Positions 52,783 to 61,971 of a stretch of 61,991 bases of DNA are shown piece by piece (position 1 is the first letter of the stretch; each line of letters opens with the position of its first letter). The position numbers and the translations under genes were made by a program. Below the pieces are notes generated by a model. The model was given only the letters and a program-made list of their open reading frames with translations, had not been told where the DNA came from and did no database searches. The stretch covers positions 1 to 61,991 of the forward strand of contig DFGA01000069.1 of the NCBI GenBank assembly GCA_002371615.1, read 5' to 3'. This DNA is from Lachnospiraceae bacterium UBA3762 (lineage in GTDB: Bacteria > Bacillota > Clostridia > Lachnospirales > Lachnospiraceae).

Positions 52783-54957
52783 TTAATGTAGCAGAAATTC
52801 CAGCTTCTGTAAAGGACTTACCTTCTTTGAGTCATCCTGTTTTTCTTCTTTTTCTTTCTTATCCTGTTTACCTTTCAACACAACGGCAGATGTTTTCGGA
52901 AGAGTTATCCTAAGCCGGCCGTTTTCAATCTCATATTCCTCGGGATCTGTAGTAAATCCATCCGCATCGGTCATGATAAGCCTTGTAACCTTTGATTCTC
53001 TGGGAATTCCGGTCTGCCAAACCCTCATTTCGATTTCTTTGTCACAATCATTGTTATTTACTATGACAATGATCTCATTGTCTTTTATAAAACGTCCGTA
53101 CGAGATCACATTATAATCTTTGTGTAGGATGATCCCCGACCCGGTTATAAGCTCACGATTTTCTTTGTGAATACGGATTATTTCCTTGTGGAACCTGATA
53201 AGTTCCGTATCTTCGTTACCCCATGGATAAGTCCTCCTGTTATCGGGATCGGTAAATCCGCATACACCGGCCTCATCACCATAATATATCGTCGGTGCCC
53301 CGGCCCATGTCATCTGCATAACAACTGCTTCGCGCATGACCGCCTTGTTGATACCCTCGCTTGCTGCTTCATATCCCTTATCTGCTACACGCCCGACTAT
53401 ATGATTGGTTCTTGTCAGAAATCTTGAATGATCGTGGTTTGACAGCTCATTCATCGTCGTAAACAGCGTCGGTGCCATAAACTTTGAGACTCCGTCCCGC
53501 ATCATACCTTCGAACGCATCCGCATTTCCAAGAAGATCCTGTCTGAAATCATCGCTGTGCTTCTGCATTCCGGTAAGAAACCATGTGACCGGCTCCATAA
53601 ATGCATCATAGTTCATTATGGTATCCCATTCATCACCGGCCAGCCAGCCTGAAGGATCTCCGTAGTGCTCGGCAATGATTATCGCATTGGGATTTGCCTC
53701 TTTAACGGCTCTCCTGAAATCTTTCCAGAATTGATGGTTAAATTCCGGACTGTGGCCAAGGTCCGCAGCCACGTCAAGTCTCCATCCATCAACATTGTAA
53801 GGAGGTGAAACCCATTTTCTGGCAATCCTTAGCACATAATCCCTCAGCTCCCTTGATCCTTCGTAATTAAGCTTTGGAAGTGTATCATGACCCCACCATC
53901 CGTCATATGTCCCGTTATAAGGCCATTTATCCTCAAAGAATCTGAAAAAATCATGATATGGACTGTTTTTATCAACATAGGCTCCCTTCTCGTAGCCTTC
54001 CTGATTTTCATATATCCGCTCTCTGTCCATCCACTTATTAAATGAACCACAGTGATTGAACACGCCGTCAATGATAACCTTTATACCTCTCTTATGGGCT
54101 TCATTCACAAAGGATGCAAAATACTTATTTGATGCCTCAAGGTTTGCCTTGTTTGTGACCCTGTTTATGTACCTGGTTGCATCTTTGTTTTCATTCCTGT
54201 CACCTTCAAGCAGATCACCTTTGTCATCAACAATCTTTCCGAAATGAGGATCTATATAATCATAGTCCTGAATATCGTATTTATGATTTGAAGGTGACAC
54301 AAAAAGCGGATTGAAGTATATGGCATCGATACCCAGATCCTGAAGATAATCAAGCTTTTTCATAACACCTTCAATATCCCCGCCATAGAACTCCCTGACA
54401 CCCATATATGCCGGATTCTTGCTCCAATCATCCACTTTTGTGACATTTTCACCTATATACCTGTACTCATTGGTAAGAACATCATTTGTAGGATCACCGT
54501 TATAAAACCTGTCCGTATATATCTGATACATTACGGCACCCTTTGCCCAATCCGGAGTCTTGAATCCCGGTCGTATACGAAAATCATAATAATCATTCGG
54601 GTCCTTTACGACTCCCCTTATATCATAGAAGCATTTGGTTCCGGCAGACGAAACCTCAAAATGATACCGTATCATCTCGTTGCTTAAGCGGTAACTTGCG
54701 GAGTAATAATCAAACTCCTCCGTTGTTTCGGTAAGTTCCATAAGTATGTTCTCGCCGTTGCACACGAGCATGGCAACATCCAGGTTATTTCTGATGCTGC
54801 GAAGTCTTATCGTTACAATACCATATGCATTTGGTTCAAGTGGAATTATGTAGTCTTCCGAATAGTCGGAAAAGATTGCCCTTCTGTTAAGAACAGGCTT
54901 GTAATTTGTGATAAATCTGCCCTTCTGCAGAATCTCACTGCTGTTTCCCAAATCCAT
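52783..54957 (-). CDS. GH13 alpha-amylase / neopullulanase-type enzyme
   Basis: 724 residues. An N-terminal beta domain (about 1-125, CBM34-like) precedes the barrel. GH13 regions are all seen: DGVFNHCG near 298, DGWRLDVA with the nucleophile near 393, IIAEHYGD with the acid/base near 428 and LSNHDHSRF near 500. A C-terminal beta domain and a Lys/Glu-rich tail end it. There is no signal peptide, so it likely acts inside on maltodextrins or cyclodextrins. GAGGGG precedes the ATG; TATAAT lies about 40 nt upstream. Confidence 0.9.
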   Translation of the reverse strand: MDLGNSSEILQKGRFITNYKPVLNRRAIFSDYSEDYIIPLEPNAYGIVTIRLRSIRNNLDVAMLVCNGENILMELTETTEEFDYYSASYRLSNEMIRYHFEVSSAGTKCFYDIRGVVKDPNDYYDFRIRPGFKTPDWAKGAVMYQIYTDRFYNGDPTNDVLTNEYRYIGENVTKVDDWSKNPAYMGVREFYGGDIEGVMKKLDYLQDLGIDAIYFNPLFVSPSNHKYDIQDYDYIDPHFGKIVDDKGDLLEGDRNENKDATRYINRVTNKANLEASNKYFASFVNEAHKRGIKVIIDGVFNHCGSFNKWMDRERIYENQEGYEKGAYVDKNSPYHDFFRFFEDKWPYNGTYDGWWGHDTLPKLNYEGSRELRDYVLRIARKWVSPPYNVDGWRLDVAADLGHSPEFNHQFWKDFRRAVKEANPNAIIIAEHYGDPSGWLAGDEWDTIMNYDAFMEPVTWFLTGMQKHSDDFRQDLLGNADAFEGMMRDGVSKFMAPTLFTTMNELSNHDHSRFLTRTNHIVGRVADKGYEAASEGINKAVMREAVVMQMTWAGAPTIYYGDEAGVCGFTDPDNRRTYPWGNEDTELIRFHKEIIRIHKENRELITGSGIILHKDYNVISYGRFIKDNEIIVIVNNNDCDKEIEMRVWQTGIPRESKVTRLIMTDADGFTTDPEEYEIENGRLRITLPKTSAVVLKGKQDKKEKEEKQDDSKKVSPLQKLEFLLH

Positions 54958-55003
54958 TATTATTCCCCTCGCTTTATACTGTCATTAATTTGATATTATA
55001 TCA

Positions 55004-55036
55004 CAAAAAAACAGCTCCTAAAAAGGAGCCGTTTTT
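55004..55036. terminator. Bidirectional terminator between ftsH and the GH13 gene
   Basis: GCTCCT-AAAA-AGGAGC stem with A-run on the left and T-run on the right, so it can work on either strand. A palindrome ATGATTC-TAC-GAATCAT follows at 55064-55080, and an ATAGTGA/TCACTAT repeat lies at 55208-55225 after the ftsH stop. Confidence 0.75.
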
Positions 55037-55243
55037 GGAGAAGGTATTTCTTTCTTATGGGGAATGATTCTACGAATCATCCTCTTATTGGGGGGTTACA
55101 AGGAGATTATAGTCCCGTATACCCGCAAAATCTATCCATTAAATTCACAAATATTACAAATATGCCTACATTTGTTTGTGCAATATAACGGACAAATATT
55201 AACAATTATAGTGAAAATCACTATATATTGCGTAGCTTATTCA

Positions 55244-57097
55244 TCAATCTGCTATGTCCACACCATCCGAAATCTCGAAATCCGAATCCGGAGCCCCGAA
55301 TAATGCCTCAAACTCGGAACGGTTGATTTTCTCTTTTTCAAGAAGAAGTGCGGCACACGCATCGAGTTTATCCCGATTCTCATTGATTAAATTGACTGCC
55401 TTCTCATAACATGTGTCTATGATATACTTAACTTCTTCGTCTATCTTTGAGGCCATAAGTTCACTGTGAGCTTTCGGATGTGCCAGATCACGACCGATAA
55501 ATACCTCATCACCTTCATCGTCATAGCATATGGCTCCGATACTATCACTCATTCCGTACCTAGTAACCATATTTCTGGCCATGTGCGTTGCCTTCTTGAT
55601 GTCAGAAGAAGCACCGGTAGTTATATCATCAAGCACAATTGCCTCTGCAGCCCTTCCGCCGAGGATCGCAACGATCTCATTGAGCATCCTTCCGCGGGTT
55701 TCAAACATCACATCCTCTTCGGGCATTGCCATGGTATATCCGCCTGCTCCAAGGCCTGTGGGAATGATTGAAACCGTATTAACAGGATCAATATCCGGCA
55801 GTATATAATGTAGGATCGCATGTCCGCTCTCATGAAATGCCGTGATACGCTTTTCTTTGTCAGATACTATCTTACTCTTTTTCTCTGCTCCAACACCGAC
55901 CTTCAGGAATGATTCCCTTATATCGGTCATCTTAATAAACTTACGATCCTCTTTGGCCGCTCTTATCGCCGCCTCATTCATAAGGTTCTCAAGATCGGCA
56001 CCTGTAAACCCGGCCGTCGATTTTGCAACCTCATCAAGATCTACATCATCGGCAAGAGGTTTGTTTTTGCTGTGAACAGCAAGTATTTCCCGGCGTCCCT
56101 TAATATCCGGCGTTCCAACCGCAACCTTTCTGTCGAATCTTCCCGGACGCATAATAGCAGGATCAAGTATATCAACACGATTTGTTGCAGCAAGAACTAT
56201 TATTCCCTCATTTTCACCAAACCCGTCCATCTCCACAAGCAATTGGTTAAGAGTCTGTTCTCTCTCATCGTGTCCGCCACCCATTCCGGTTCCACGCCTT
56301 CTGGCTACCGCATCTATCTCATCAATAAACACTATACAGGGGGCGTTTTTTTTGGCCTCCTCAAACAGATCCCTGACCCGGCTGGCACCGACTCCGACAA
56401 ACATCTCCACGAAGTCCGAACCTGAAATCGAGAAAAACGGTACACCTGCTTCACCGGCTATGGCTTTTGCAAAGAGTGTTTTACCCGTACCGGGAGGACC
56501 AACCAAAATCACTCCTTTAGGTATCCTGGCACCGACATCTACATATTTTTTAGCGTTCTTCAGGAAGTCAACTATCTCTTCAAGATCCTCTTTTTCTTCA
56601 TCAAGACCCGCAACATCTCCGAATTTGGTCTTATTGTCACTGCTGGACAGCTTGGCATGACTCTTTCCGAAGTTCATCATCTTACTTCCGCCGCCCGCAG
56701 ATCCGTTCATATATGTAATGAACACGATCATCATAAGTCCGACAATAAGCGCAGGGAGAACATACGCCGTAAACCATCCTTCTCTCTTAACATCTTCCAT
56801 GGTATATGCGGGGAATTTTGTATCAAGTTCATGTGCAACTTCATTAATATCCGGTGTATACATAAATACTCTTACCCCGGATTTCAATGTGATCTCGGCC
56901 TCTCCTGTCGGCACTTCCGAATTCTGAATGAGATTGACTGCCAATATCTCATCAGATTCAAGATACGATTCATATTTTTCGTGATTGATCTGCTGTATCG
57001 AGCCATTCTGCATTCTTGACCACACAAGAGCAATGATAACAAAGATCAGCAGAATCATAGTATAAAAACCGATTCCTTTATTTCTGCTATTACTCAA
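55244..57097 (-). CDS. ftsH: ATP-dependent zinc metalloprotease FtsH
   Basis: 617 residues. Membrane segments near 9-25 and 108-127 flank a short external domain. AAA+ domain: Walker A GPPGTGKT near 198 and Walker B CIVFIDEIDAV, with the arginine-finger RPGRFDR. The zinc site HESGH is near 418. It degrades unneeded membrane and regulatory proteins. The start codon is a TTG after GAGGACAC. It follows hpt by 27 nt in a tilS-hpt-ftsH operon, the classic Firmicute order. Confidence 0.96.
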   Translation of the reverse strand: MSNSRNKGIGFYTMILLIFVIIALVWSRMQNGSIQQINHEKYESYLESDEILAVNLIQNSEVPTGEAEITLKSGVRVFMYTPDINEVAHELDTKFPAYTMEDVKREGWFTAYVLPALIVGLMMIVFITYMNGSAGGGSKMMNFGKSHAKLSSSDNKTKFGDVAGLDEEKEDLEEIVDFLKNAKKYVDVGARIPKGVILVGPPGTGKTLFAKAIAGEAGVPFFSISGSDFVEMFVGVGASRVRDLFEEAKKNAPCIVFIDEIDAVARRRGTGMGGGHDEREQTLNQLLVEMDGFGENEGIIVLAATNRVDILDPAIMRPGRFDRKVAVGTPDIKGRREILAVHSKNKPLADDVDLDEVAKSTAGFTGADLENLMNEAAIRAAKEDRKFIKMTDIRESFLKVGVGAEKKSKIVSDKEKRITAFHESGHAILHYILPDIDPVNTVSIIPTGLGAGGYTMAMPEEDVMFETRGRMLNEIVAILGGRAAEAIVLDDITTGASSDIKKATHMARNMVTRYGMSDSIGAICYDDEGDEVFIGRDLAHPKAHSELMASKIDEEVKYIIDTCYEKAVNLINENRDKLDACAALLLEKEKINRSEFEALFGAPDSDFEISDGVDIAD

Positions 57098-57124
57098 CTA
57101 TTGTCCGTGTCCTCTCTTATTGTT

Positions 57125-57649
57125 TTAATCTGTTTCAACTATTCCTATGTAAGGAAGATTTCTGTACTTTTGCGCATAATCAAGTCCGTAACCTACCACA
57201 AACGCGTCCGGAATGACAAAGCCCGTATAATCGACATTAACTTCTTTTAACCTTCTCTCCGGTTTGTTTAGCAAAGAACAGAGTCTTACTGACAAAGATC
57301 CTCTCTTTTGCAGATTATCAAGCAGATAACTGAGAGTATTTCCCGTATCCACGATATCCTCTACCACAAGTACATTCTTTCCTTCCAGCGGCTCATCAAG
57401 GTCTTTTGTGATCTTAACGACCCCGGAAGACTCTGTTGCATCACCATAGCTTGATACACTCATAAAATCAATTGTTACCGGAACCGTTATCCTTTTAGCA
57501 AGCTCACATGTAAAAAAAGTTGCTCCTTTAAGAATTCCTACAAGATGAACTGATTTTCCGGCGTAGTCCTTACTTATCTGTTCACCCATTTCCCTGATAC
57601 GATTATTCACCTGCTCTTCGGTATAAAGCACCGATATTTTATCAGCCAT
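57125..57649 (-). CDS. hpt: Hypoxanthine phosphoribosyltransferase
   Basis: 174 residues from the ATG at 57649 (AAGGAG 7 nt upstream). The PRPP-binding motif VLVVEDIVDTGNT is near 100, and the flexible loop SVSSYGDATESSG near 72. It salvages hypoxanthine and guanine to IMP and GMP. It overlaps tilS by 8 nt. Confidence 0.94.
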   Translation of the reverse strand: MADKISVLYTEEQVNNRIREMGEQISKDYAGKSVHLVGILKGATFFTCELAKRITVPVTIDFMSVSSYGDATESSGVVKITKDLDEPLEGKNVLVVEDIVDTGNTLSYLLDNLQKRGSLSVRLCSLLNKPERRLKEVNVDYTGFVIPDAFVVGYGLDYAQKYRNLPYIGIVETD

Positions 57650-59219
57650 TTCCAACTCCTTCCGCCGTTTTGGGATCATCTCCTTCTTCCGATCCCATAT
57701 TTGCCTTTTTATACATAAACTCGACCACACATGTGGTGTTATCAGTAACTTTAACATCCTCCGATATTCTGTGTCCCATTACCCAATAAATTCTTTGTCC
57801 GCTTGCAAGTAATGGCACATAGTCCCTTTCGCTTTTAGGGATTTTTTCATTTATCATATAATTCTTCAGATTTCCTTCATTACCGTTTTTGTTGATCACA
57901 AGATAATCTCCGGATTTGCGTGTTCTTATGCACAAATCTTCCGACATTTTAGCATAATCCATCCATTTAGTATAGGTATCTTCGGGAATCTCGTTTCTGT
58001 TAAATTCGTTGAGGATCCTGCACGAAACCACGCTTCCGTCAGGAAGCATATAGTTTCCTTCCCCGATGATCGGATAATAGAAATTATACGGAGACTTTTC
58101 TTCCTGTTTACCTGTATCCTGCTCGAAATTCTCTTGCTCCGTTCCCGCTTTAGCCACCGGCATTACAACCTCGGGAACATTTACCAATTCCTGTATCTGT
58201 GCCTCAAAATCTTCCCGTGGTTTGATATAAACTATCCCCGATTCTTTGACTACGGTAACTCCCTTCGGAAGATGAATCTCACCGCTTTTCGGTTTCTCTA
58301 TAAGTTCACAGAGCGATTCAACATGATTTCTTGTTACATCCTTAATTGAAACTCCGGCTTCACTGATCAGCGCTCTGACGGCAAATTTCAAAAGTATCGG
58401 TTCAGCCTCGGACAGAACATCGGCCTTGTACTTTTTGGACAATCCTTTTGTAATATACTTTTTGTCGGCTTCCTTTGATGCTCCCTCTAAAAGCTCAAAT
58501 GCCTTCTTTTCCATAAAATCATTAATTTCAGCCGCTTCTCCGGATAAAGCATTTATATGTTCTACGGCATTCTGGCGCACATTTTCAAACTTCGGGATTA
58601 TCTTCTTTCGAATGTAATTCCTGCTGTATTCAATGGCGTTGTTTGTTTCATCTATCCGATAATTCTGTCCGGATTGCTCAAGATAGTCTTCAATTTCTTC
58701 CCTCTTAAGGCACAGAAGTGGTCTTATGATATTATCCCTTTTGGCTTCCATACCGCCAAGTCCCTTTATTCCGCTTCCTCTGATGATACGGAATATCACT
58801 GTTTCCGCCTGATCGTTCATATGATGAGCCACGGCGATCTTGGCATTTTCATATTGTCTGCAAACCTCATCAAACAACTCATATCTGATACGTCTGCCAC
58901 ATTCCTCCTCTGACTCTTTGGTGATCTTACATATCAGAGGAATATCCTTTTTGAATGATTTTAACTCAACACCTTTTGACTCGCATAATTTTGCAACAAA
59001 CTTCTCATCCTTATCGGCAGTCTTCTTTCGTATACCGTGATTTACGTGAACTGCAACGGTTTTGAATCCGACTTCTTTTTTGTACTCCTCAAGCATGAGA
59101 AAAAGGCATACCGAATCGGCACCGCCCGAGATTCCTTCAACGATCGTATCCTGTGGACTGATCAGATTGTTTTCTCTGATATAGGAAATGACTTTTTCGT
59201 AGATTGCTTTCTTCTCCAT
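57642..59219 (-). CDS. tilS: tRNA(Ile)-lysidine synthase
   Basis: 525 residues from the ATG at 59219 (AGAGG 9 nt upstream). The PP-loop SGGADS is near 29-34, HHMNDQAET near 130 and RNYIRKKIIP near 200. It puts lysine on C34 of tRNA-Ile(CAU), so AUA is read correctly. The C-terminal half carries the TilS substrate-binding domains, with a low-similarity middle (about 300-400). Overlaps hpt by 8 nt. Confidence 0.93.
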   Translation of the reverse strand: MEKKAIYEKVISYIRENNLISPQDTIVEGISGGADSVCLFLMLEEYKKEVGFKTVAVHVNHGIRKKTADKDEKFVAKLCESKGVELKSFKKDIPLICKITKESEEECGRRIRYELFDEVCRQYENAKIAVAHHMNDQAETVIFRIIRGSGIKGLGGMEAKRDNIIRPLLCLKREEIEDYLEQSGQNYRIDETNNAIEYSRNYIRKKIIPKFENVRQNAVEHINALSGEAAEINDFMEKKAFELLEGASKEADKKYITKGLSKKYKADVLSEAEPILLKFAVRALISEAGVSIKDVTRNHVESLCELIEKPKSGEIHLPKGVTVVKESGIVYIKPREDFEAQIQELVNVPEVVMPVAKAGTEQENFEQDTGKQEEKSPYNFYYPIIGEGNYMLPDGSVVSCRILNEFNRNEIPEDTYTKWMDYAKMSEDLCIRTRKSGDYLVINKNGNEGNLKNYMINEKIPKSERDYVPLLASGQRIYWVMGHRISEDVKVTDNTTCVVEFMYKKANMGSEEGDDPKTAEGVGNG

Positions 59220-59256
59220 TATGTGTTCCTCTTGTGCTTTGTAGACAAACCTCTTC

Positions 59257-59295
59257 CCACCCTCGCCGGGTGGCATCTCGTACTTCGTGCGAGAT
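59257..59295. other. Two tandem hairpins upstream of tilS
   Basis: CCACCC-TCGCC-GGGTGG (59257-59273) and ATCTCGTAC-TTC-GTGCGAGAT (59275-59295), directly before the tilS ribosome site. Too GC-rich for the context, with no U-run on the minus strand. A structured leader or a small repetitive element. Confidence 0.45.
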
Positions 59296-59343
59296 ATCTG
59301 GTGGGCCCCTTCTATCTACATACTATCTTATCTTATCTCAAAT

Positions 59344-59374
59344 AAAAAGCACAGGAATAATTTTCCCCGTGCTT
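59344..59374 (-). terminator. Terminator after divIC
   Basis: Minus-strand stem AAGCACGGG / CCTGTGCTT with one mismatch, followed by TTTTATT. It overlaps the last bases of divIC. Confidence 0.65.
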
Positions 59375-59684
59375 ATTTATTGATATCAGATCTGAACAGG
59401 ATCTCATTTTCATACAGCAACCCAAGCTTTTCTTTGGCTATCTCCTCAACAAACTTATCTGTTTTGGTGTATTTTTCATAGTCTGTAAGCTTTTTGGTCC
59501 GCTCGTGTTCTTCTTCGATCTGAGCCTGCAATGCCGCTTCTTTTTGCTGATATTCCGCCTGTTTTTTCTTCAATTCATGACCTTTAAAAAGAATAACTGC
59601 CATAAGGATCAGAACCACGAAAGAAACAAGCGCCATACCCAGCCGATTTTGCCGCTTCTTTCGAAACGCAACTCTTCTGGCCAT
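59373..59684 (-). CDS. divIC: Septum formation initiator (DivIC/FtsL-type)
   Basis: 103 residues: a basic cytosolic N-terminus (RRVAFRKKRQNR), one membrane segment (about 17-35), then an external coiled coil (about 38-80) ending in TDKFVEEIAKEKLGLLYENE, the DivIC motif. It is part of the FtsB/FtsL/DivIB divisome complex. GGGGAG precedes the ATG and a strong promoter lies at 59756-59784. Confidence 0.88.
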   Translation of the reverse strand: MARRVAFRKKRQNRLGMALVSFVVLILMAVILFKGHELKKKQAEYQQKEAALQAQIEEEHERTKKLTDYEKYTKTDKFVEEIAKEKLGLLYENEILFRSDINK

Positions 59685-59755
59685 ATCATACTCCCCTTAT
59701 CCGATTAAACCTACCGCCCCTCGATATGCTTAATCATTGCTTGTTAACATAATAT

Positions 59756-59784
59756 ATTATATATAAGTACAATAGCCTTGTCAA
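59756..59784 (-). promoter_or_regulatory. Promoter of divIC
   Basis: Minus strand perfect TTGACA (59779-59784), 17-nt spacer, perfect TATAAT (59756-59761), about 70 nt upstream of the gene. Confidence 0.7.
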
Positions 59785-59818
59785 ATACTATATGTTGTGT
59801 CTTTTGGGTTACATAAAA

Positions 59819-60058
59819 TTAAATAACCTTATACATCTCCTTTGCTTCTTCTTTTTTTACTGTTTCCTTCACAGAAAGAACTTCAACCTTTAGAGGATTC
59901 GTACCGAACATTATCTCGAGCACGTCACCTTCTTTAACCTGCGCAGAAGCCTTTGCCGGACGACCGTTGATCGTAACCCTGTCGGCGTCACACGCTTCAT
60001 TTGCGACGGTTCTTCTTTTTATTATCCTTGAGACTTTTAAAAACTTATCCAAACGCAT
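59819..60058 (-). CDS. rqcP: S4-domain RNA-binding protein (RqcP-like)
   Basis: 79 residues, almost all S4 domain: MRLDKFLKVSRIIKRRTVANEACDADRVTING (in part) near 1-33. RqcP (formerly YabO) helps RqcH in alanine tailing on stalled 50S subunits. Its place between HU and divIC is the usual Firmicute order. AAGG precedes the ATG. Confidence 0.9.
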   Translation of the reverse strand: MRLDKFLKVSRIIKRRTVANEACDADRVTINGRPAKASAQVKEGDVLEIMFGTNPLKVEVLSVKETVKKEEAKEMYKVI

Positions 60059-60092
60059 CTTTATATTCCTTCAAAATGAGCTGTTAGCAGTT

Positions 60093-60126
60093 AAAAAAAG
60101 AACTCCGAGACTTCGGAGTTCTTTTT
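60093..60126 (-). terminator. Terminator after the HU gene
   Basis: 10-bp stem AGAACTCCGA / TCGGAGTTCT around a 4-nt loop with T-runs on both sides. It lies 18 nt past the HU stop and before rqcP, so rqcP is likely read by partial read-through. Confidence 0.85.
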
Positions 60127-60143
60127 ATACTTAAGGTTAGTGA

Positions 60144-60422
60144 TTATCTCTTGTTAACAAGATCCTTAAGAGCCTTACCGGCTTTGAACTTAGGAGCCTT
60201 AGAAGCTGCAATCTTCATTTCCTTACCTGTCTGAGGATTTCTACCTGTTCTAGCTGCTCTCTTTGTAACTTCGAATGTACCAAAGCCAACTAACTGAACC
60301 TTTCCACCCTTCTTAAGTTCTTTTGAAACTGCATCTGTGAAAGCCTTAAGAGCCTTTTCTGCATCCTTCTTTGATAATCCAGCACTTGCTGCCATAGCTG
60401 CTACTAACTCTGTTTTGTTCAT
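60144..60422 (-). CDS. hup: HU-type DNA-binding protein
   Basis: 92 residues. MNKTELVAAMAASAGLSKKDAE at the start (in part), KVQLVGFGTFEV near 42-53 and GRNPQTGKEMKI near 60-71 are HU signatures. A dimer bends and packs chromosomal DNA. AAGGAGG precedes the ATG. Confidence 0.96.
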   Translation of the reverse strand: MNKTELVAAMAASAGLSKKDAEKALKAFTDAVSKELKKGGKVQLVGFGTFEVTKRAARTGRNPQTGKEMKIAASKAPKFKAGKALKDLVNKR

Positions 60423-60478
60423 TTTGAACTCCTCCTTAATATCATGAGTACTGACGCCCTTAATTAGCGCCTATACAA

Positions 60479-60507
60479 GTTATAATCTTTGACCTATGAA
60501 AAGTCAA
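60479..60507 (-). promoter_or_regulatory. Promoter of the HU gene
   Basis: Minus strand TTGACT (60502-60507), 17-nt spacer, TATAAC (60479-60484), 57 nt before the start codon. Confidence 0.6.
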
Positions 60508-60593
60508 GGAATTTTTGGCTAAATCGTCGAAAATCATTGAATTTTAGGCAATTTGCACTTTACATAACACATTTTTTCGCGCCATTGACACAA

Positions 60594-61355
60594 TTATCGA
60601 AGCATGGTTAATAAAAAACACAGAATATAAAGAATTATCGGATGAATTATATATATAGGCAACGAATATCTTCCTATTATTTTAATACCCGGAATTCCCT
60701 TCTCTAATAATGATACAGCCCTCTCGGAACAGATCATTATCTTGTGAAGGAAATATCCCGATAGATATAGGAACCACCATGGAAACAGAGAAAAATAATC
60801 TGTAGAATAAAATCCCGGATCCTTAAACCCGAAATATGTCGCTATGTATCCTTTATATATACTTCTTGGAATCTCAACATGAAAAGCCGGATAAAACCCC
60901 AAATACCCCATGTTAATTTTGTAAGTAAGCAGAAACAGAAGAAACGATACAGATAATAAGAACACGGATACTTTTTGAGTTAAAAGATTATGGTTCCTGA
61001 GGGCATTATCAATAGGAATAGTCAGAAGTATTGAAGATCCTATAAGAGTTAATACTCCGAATATAATCCTGATATCGTATAAGAAAATACATGTTGCAGC
61101 TGTAATGATCAATCCCCATCCAAATACAATGAGGCCCGACCTCAGATGATTATGCCCAAGCGAGAATGAGAATCCGGCAATTGCGATAAAGGGAATACAA
61201 ATACTTCTTTCCCACACAGCAAAAATCGTACCATAAAGAGTTTCGACTGTAATAAGGATACCGAAATAGTTCATGATCCAGCATGCATGGAAGCCGATCA
61301 TACTTATGATAGCCAGACCTCTTAATGTATCGATAAAATCATATCTTTTTTTCAT
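60594..61355 (-). CDS. HGSNAT-catalytic-type membrane acyltransferase homologue
   Basis: 253 residues, seven or so membrane segments. The start RYDFIDTLRGLAIISMIGFH is the hallmark of the heparan-alpha-glucosaminide N-acetyltransferase catalytic family (DUF1624), with the conserved His near 21. Short for the family. Members move acetyl groups across the membrane; the bacterial substrate is not known. No strong ribosome site is seen. It stands alone between HU and the tRNA cluster. Confidence 0.75.
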   Translation of the reverse strand: MKKRYDFIDTLRGLAIISMIGFHACWIMNYFGILITVETLYGTIFAVWERSICIPFIAIAGFSFSLGHNHLRSGLIVFGWGLIITAATCIFLYDIRIIFGVLTLIGSSILLTIPIDNALRNHNLLTQKVSVFLLSVSFLLFLLTYKINMGYLGFYPAFHVEIPRSIYKGYIATYFGFKDPGFYSTDYFSLFPWWFLYLSGYFLHKIMICSERAVSLLEKGIPGIKIIGRYSLPIYIIHPIILYILCFLLTMLR

Positions 61356-61385
61356 ATTCGCCTGCTCTGAGTTAATAATAAATAA

Positions 61386-61429
61386 GAAAAAAGTCCGACA
61401 TCATTGCATAAACAACAACATCAGACTTT
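61386..61429 (-). terminator. Terminator of the rRNA/tRNA operon
   Basis: Minus-strand stem AAGTCTGA / TCGGACTT (with G-U pairs extending it) and TTTTTTCTT after it, 4 nt past tRNA-Cys. Confidence 0.75.
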
Positions 61430-61432
61430 AAG

Positions 61433-61504
61433 AGGCGACAACCAGATTTGAACTGGTGATCAGGGTGTTGCAGACCCACGCCTTACCACTTGGCTATGTC
61501 GCCA
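61433..61504 (-). tRNA. tRNA-Cys (GCA)
   Basis: 72 nt: acceptor TGGCGAC/TGTCGCC (minor wobble), anticodon loop CTGCAAC, T-loop AGTTCAAATCT. Last gene of the operon. Confidence 0.92.
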
Positions 61505-61571
61505 TATGTCAGGATTGCGAAACAATCATGACAGGCGGAGCGCCGTTTGAGCGGGTACGGCTAACTCCTCG

Positions 61572-61643
61572 CTCCCCGAGTTGGGCTCGAACCAACAACC
61601 CTTCGGTTAACAGCCGAATGCTCTACCATTGAGCTATCGAGGA
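61572..61643 (-). tRNA. tRNA-Asn (GUU)
   Basis: 72 nt: acceptor TCCTCGA/TCGGGGA, anticodon loop CTGTTAA, T-loop GGTTCGAGCC. Confidence 0.93.
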
Positions 61644-61722
61644 ATGTAAATCATCCGACGTAGTCGGATCCTAATGGGCGAGCGACCTTGACTTCTCTAA
61701 ATGCGTGACGCTCCTTACAAAC

Positions 61723-61794
61723 TGACTCCGACGGGAATCGAACCCGTGTTACCGCCGTGAAAGGGCGATGTCTTAACCGCTTGACCACGGAGCC
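61723..61794 (-). tRNA. tRNA-Glu (UUC)
   Basis: 72 nt: acceptor GGCTCCG/CGGAGTC, anticodon loop CTTTCAC, T-loop GGTTCGATTCC. The 177-nt spacer to the 23S end holds small hairpins such as GTCTGC-TTC-GCAGAC and GTCGC-TCTC-GCGAC. Confidence 0.95.
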
Positions 61795-61971
61795 TGATTC
61801 CACTAACCTTGACAACCAAACACTGATAATGATCTTAAACTCAGACATTCTCTAAATATACAACCAACACAAACCAAGGACGCTCGCCCATTTTAAGTCG
61901 CTCTCGCGACAGAGGGCTCGCGGTGTAGCAAGGACTCCGTCTGCTTCGCAGACACCTCGCAACATTTAAAA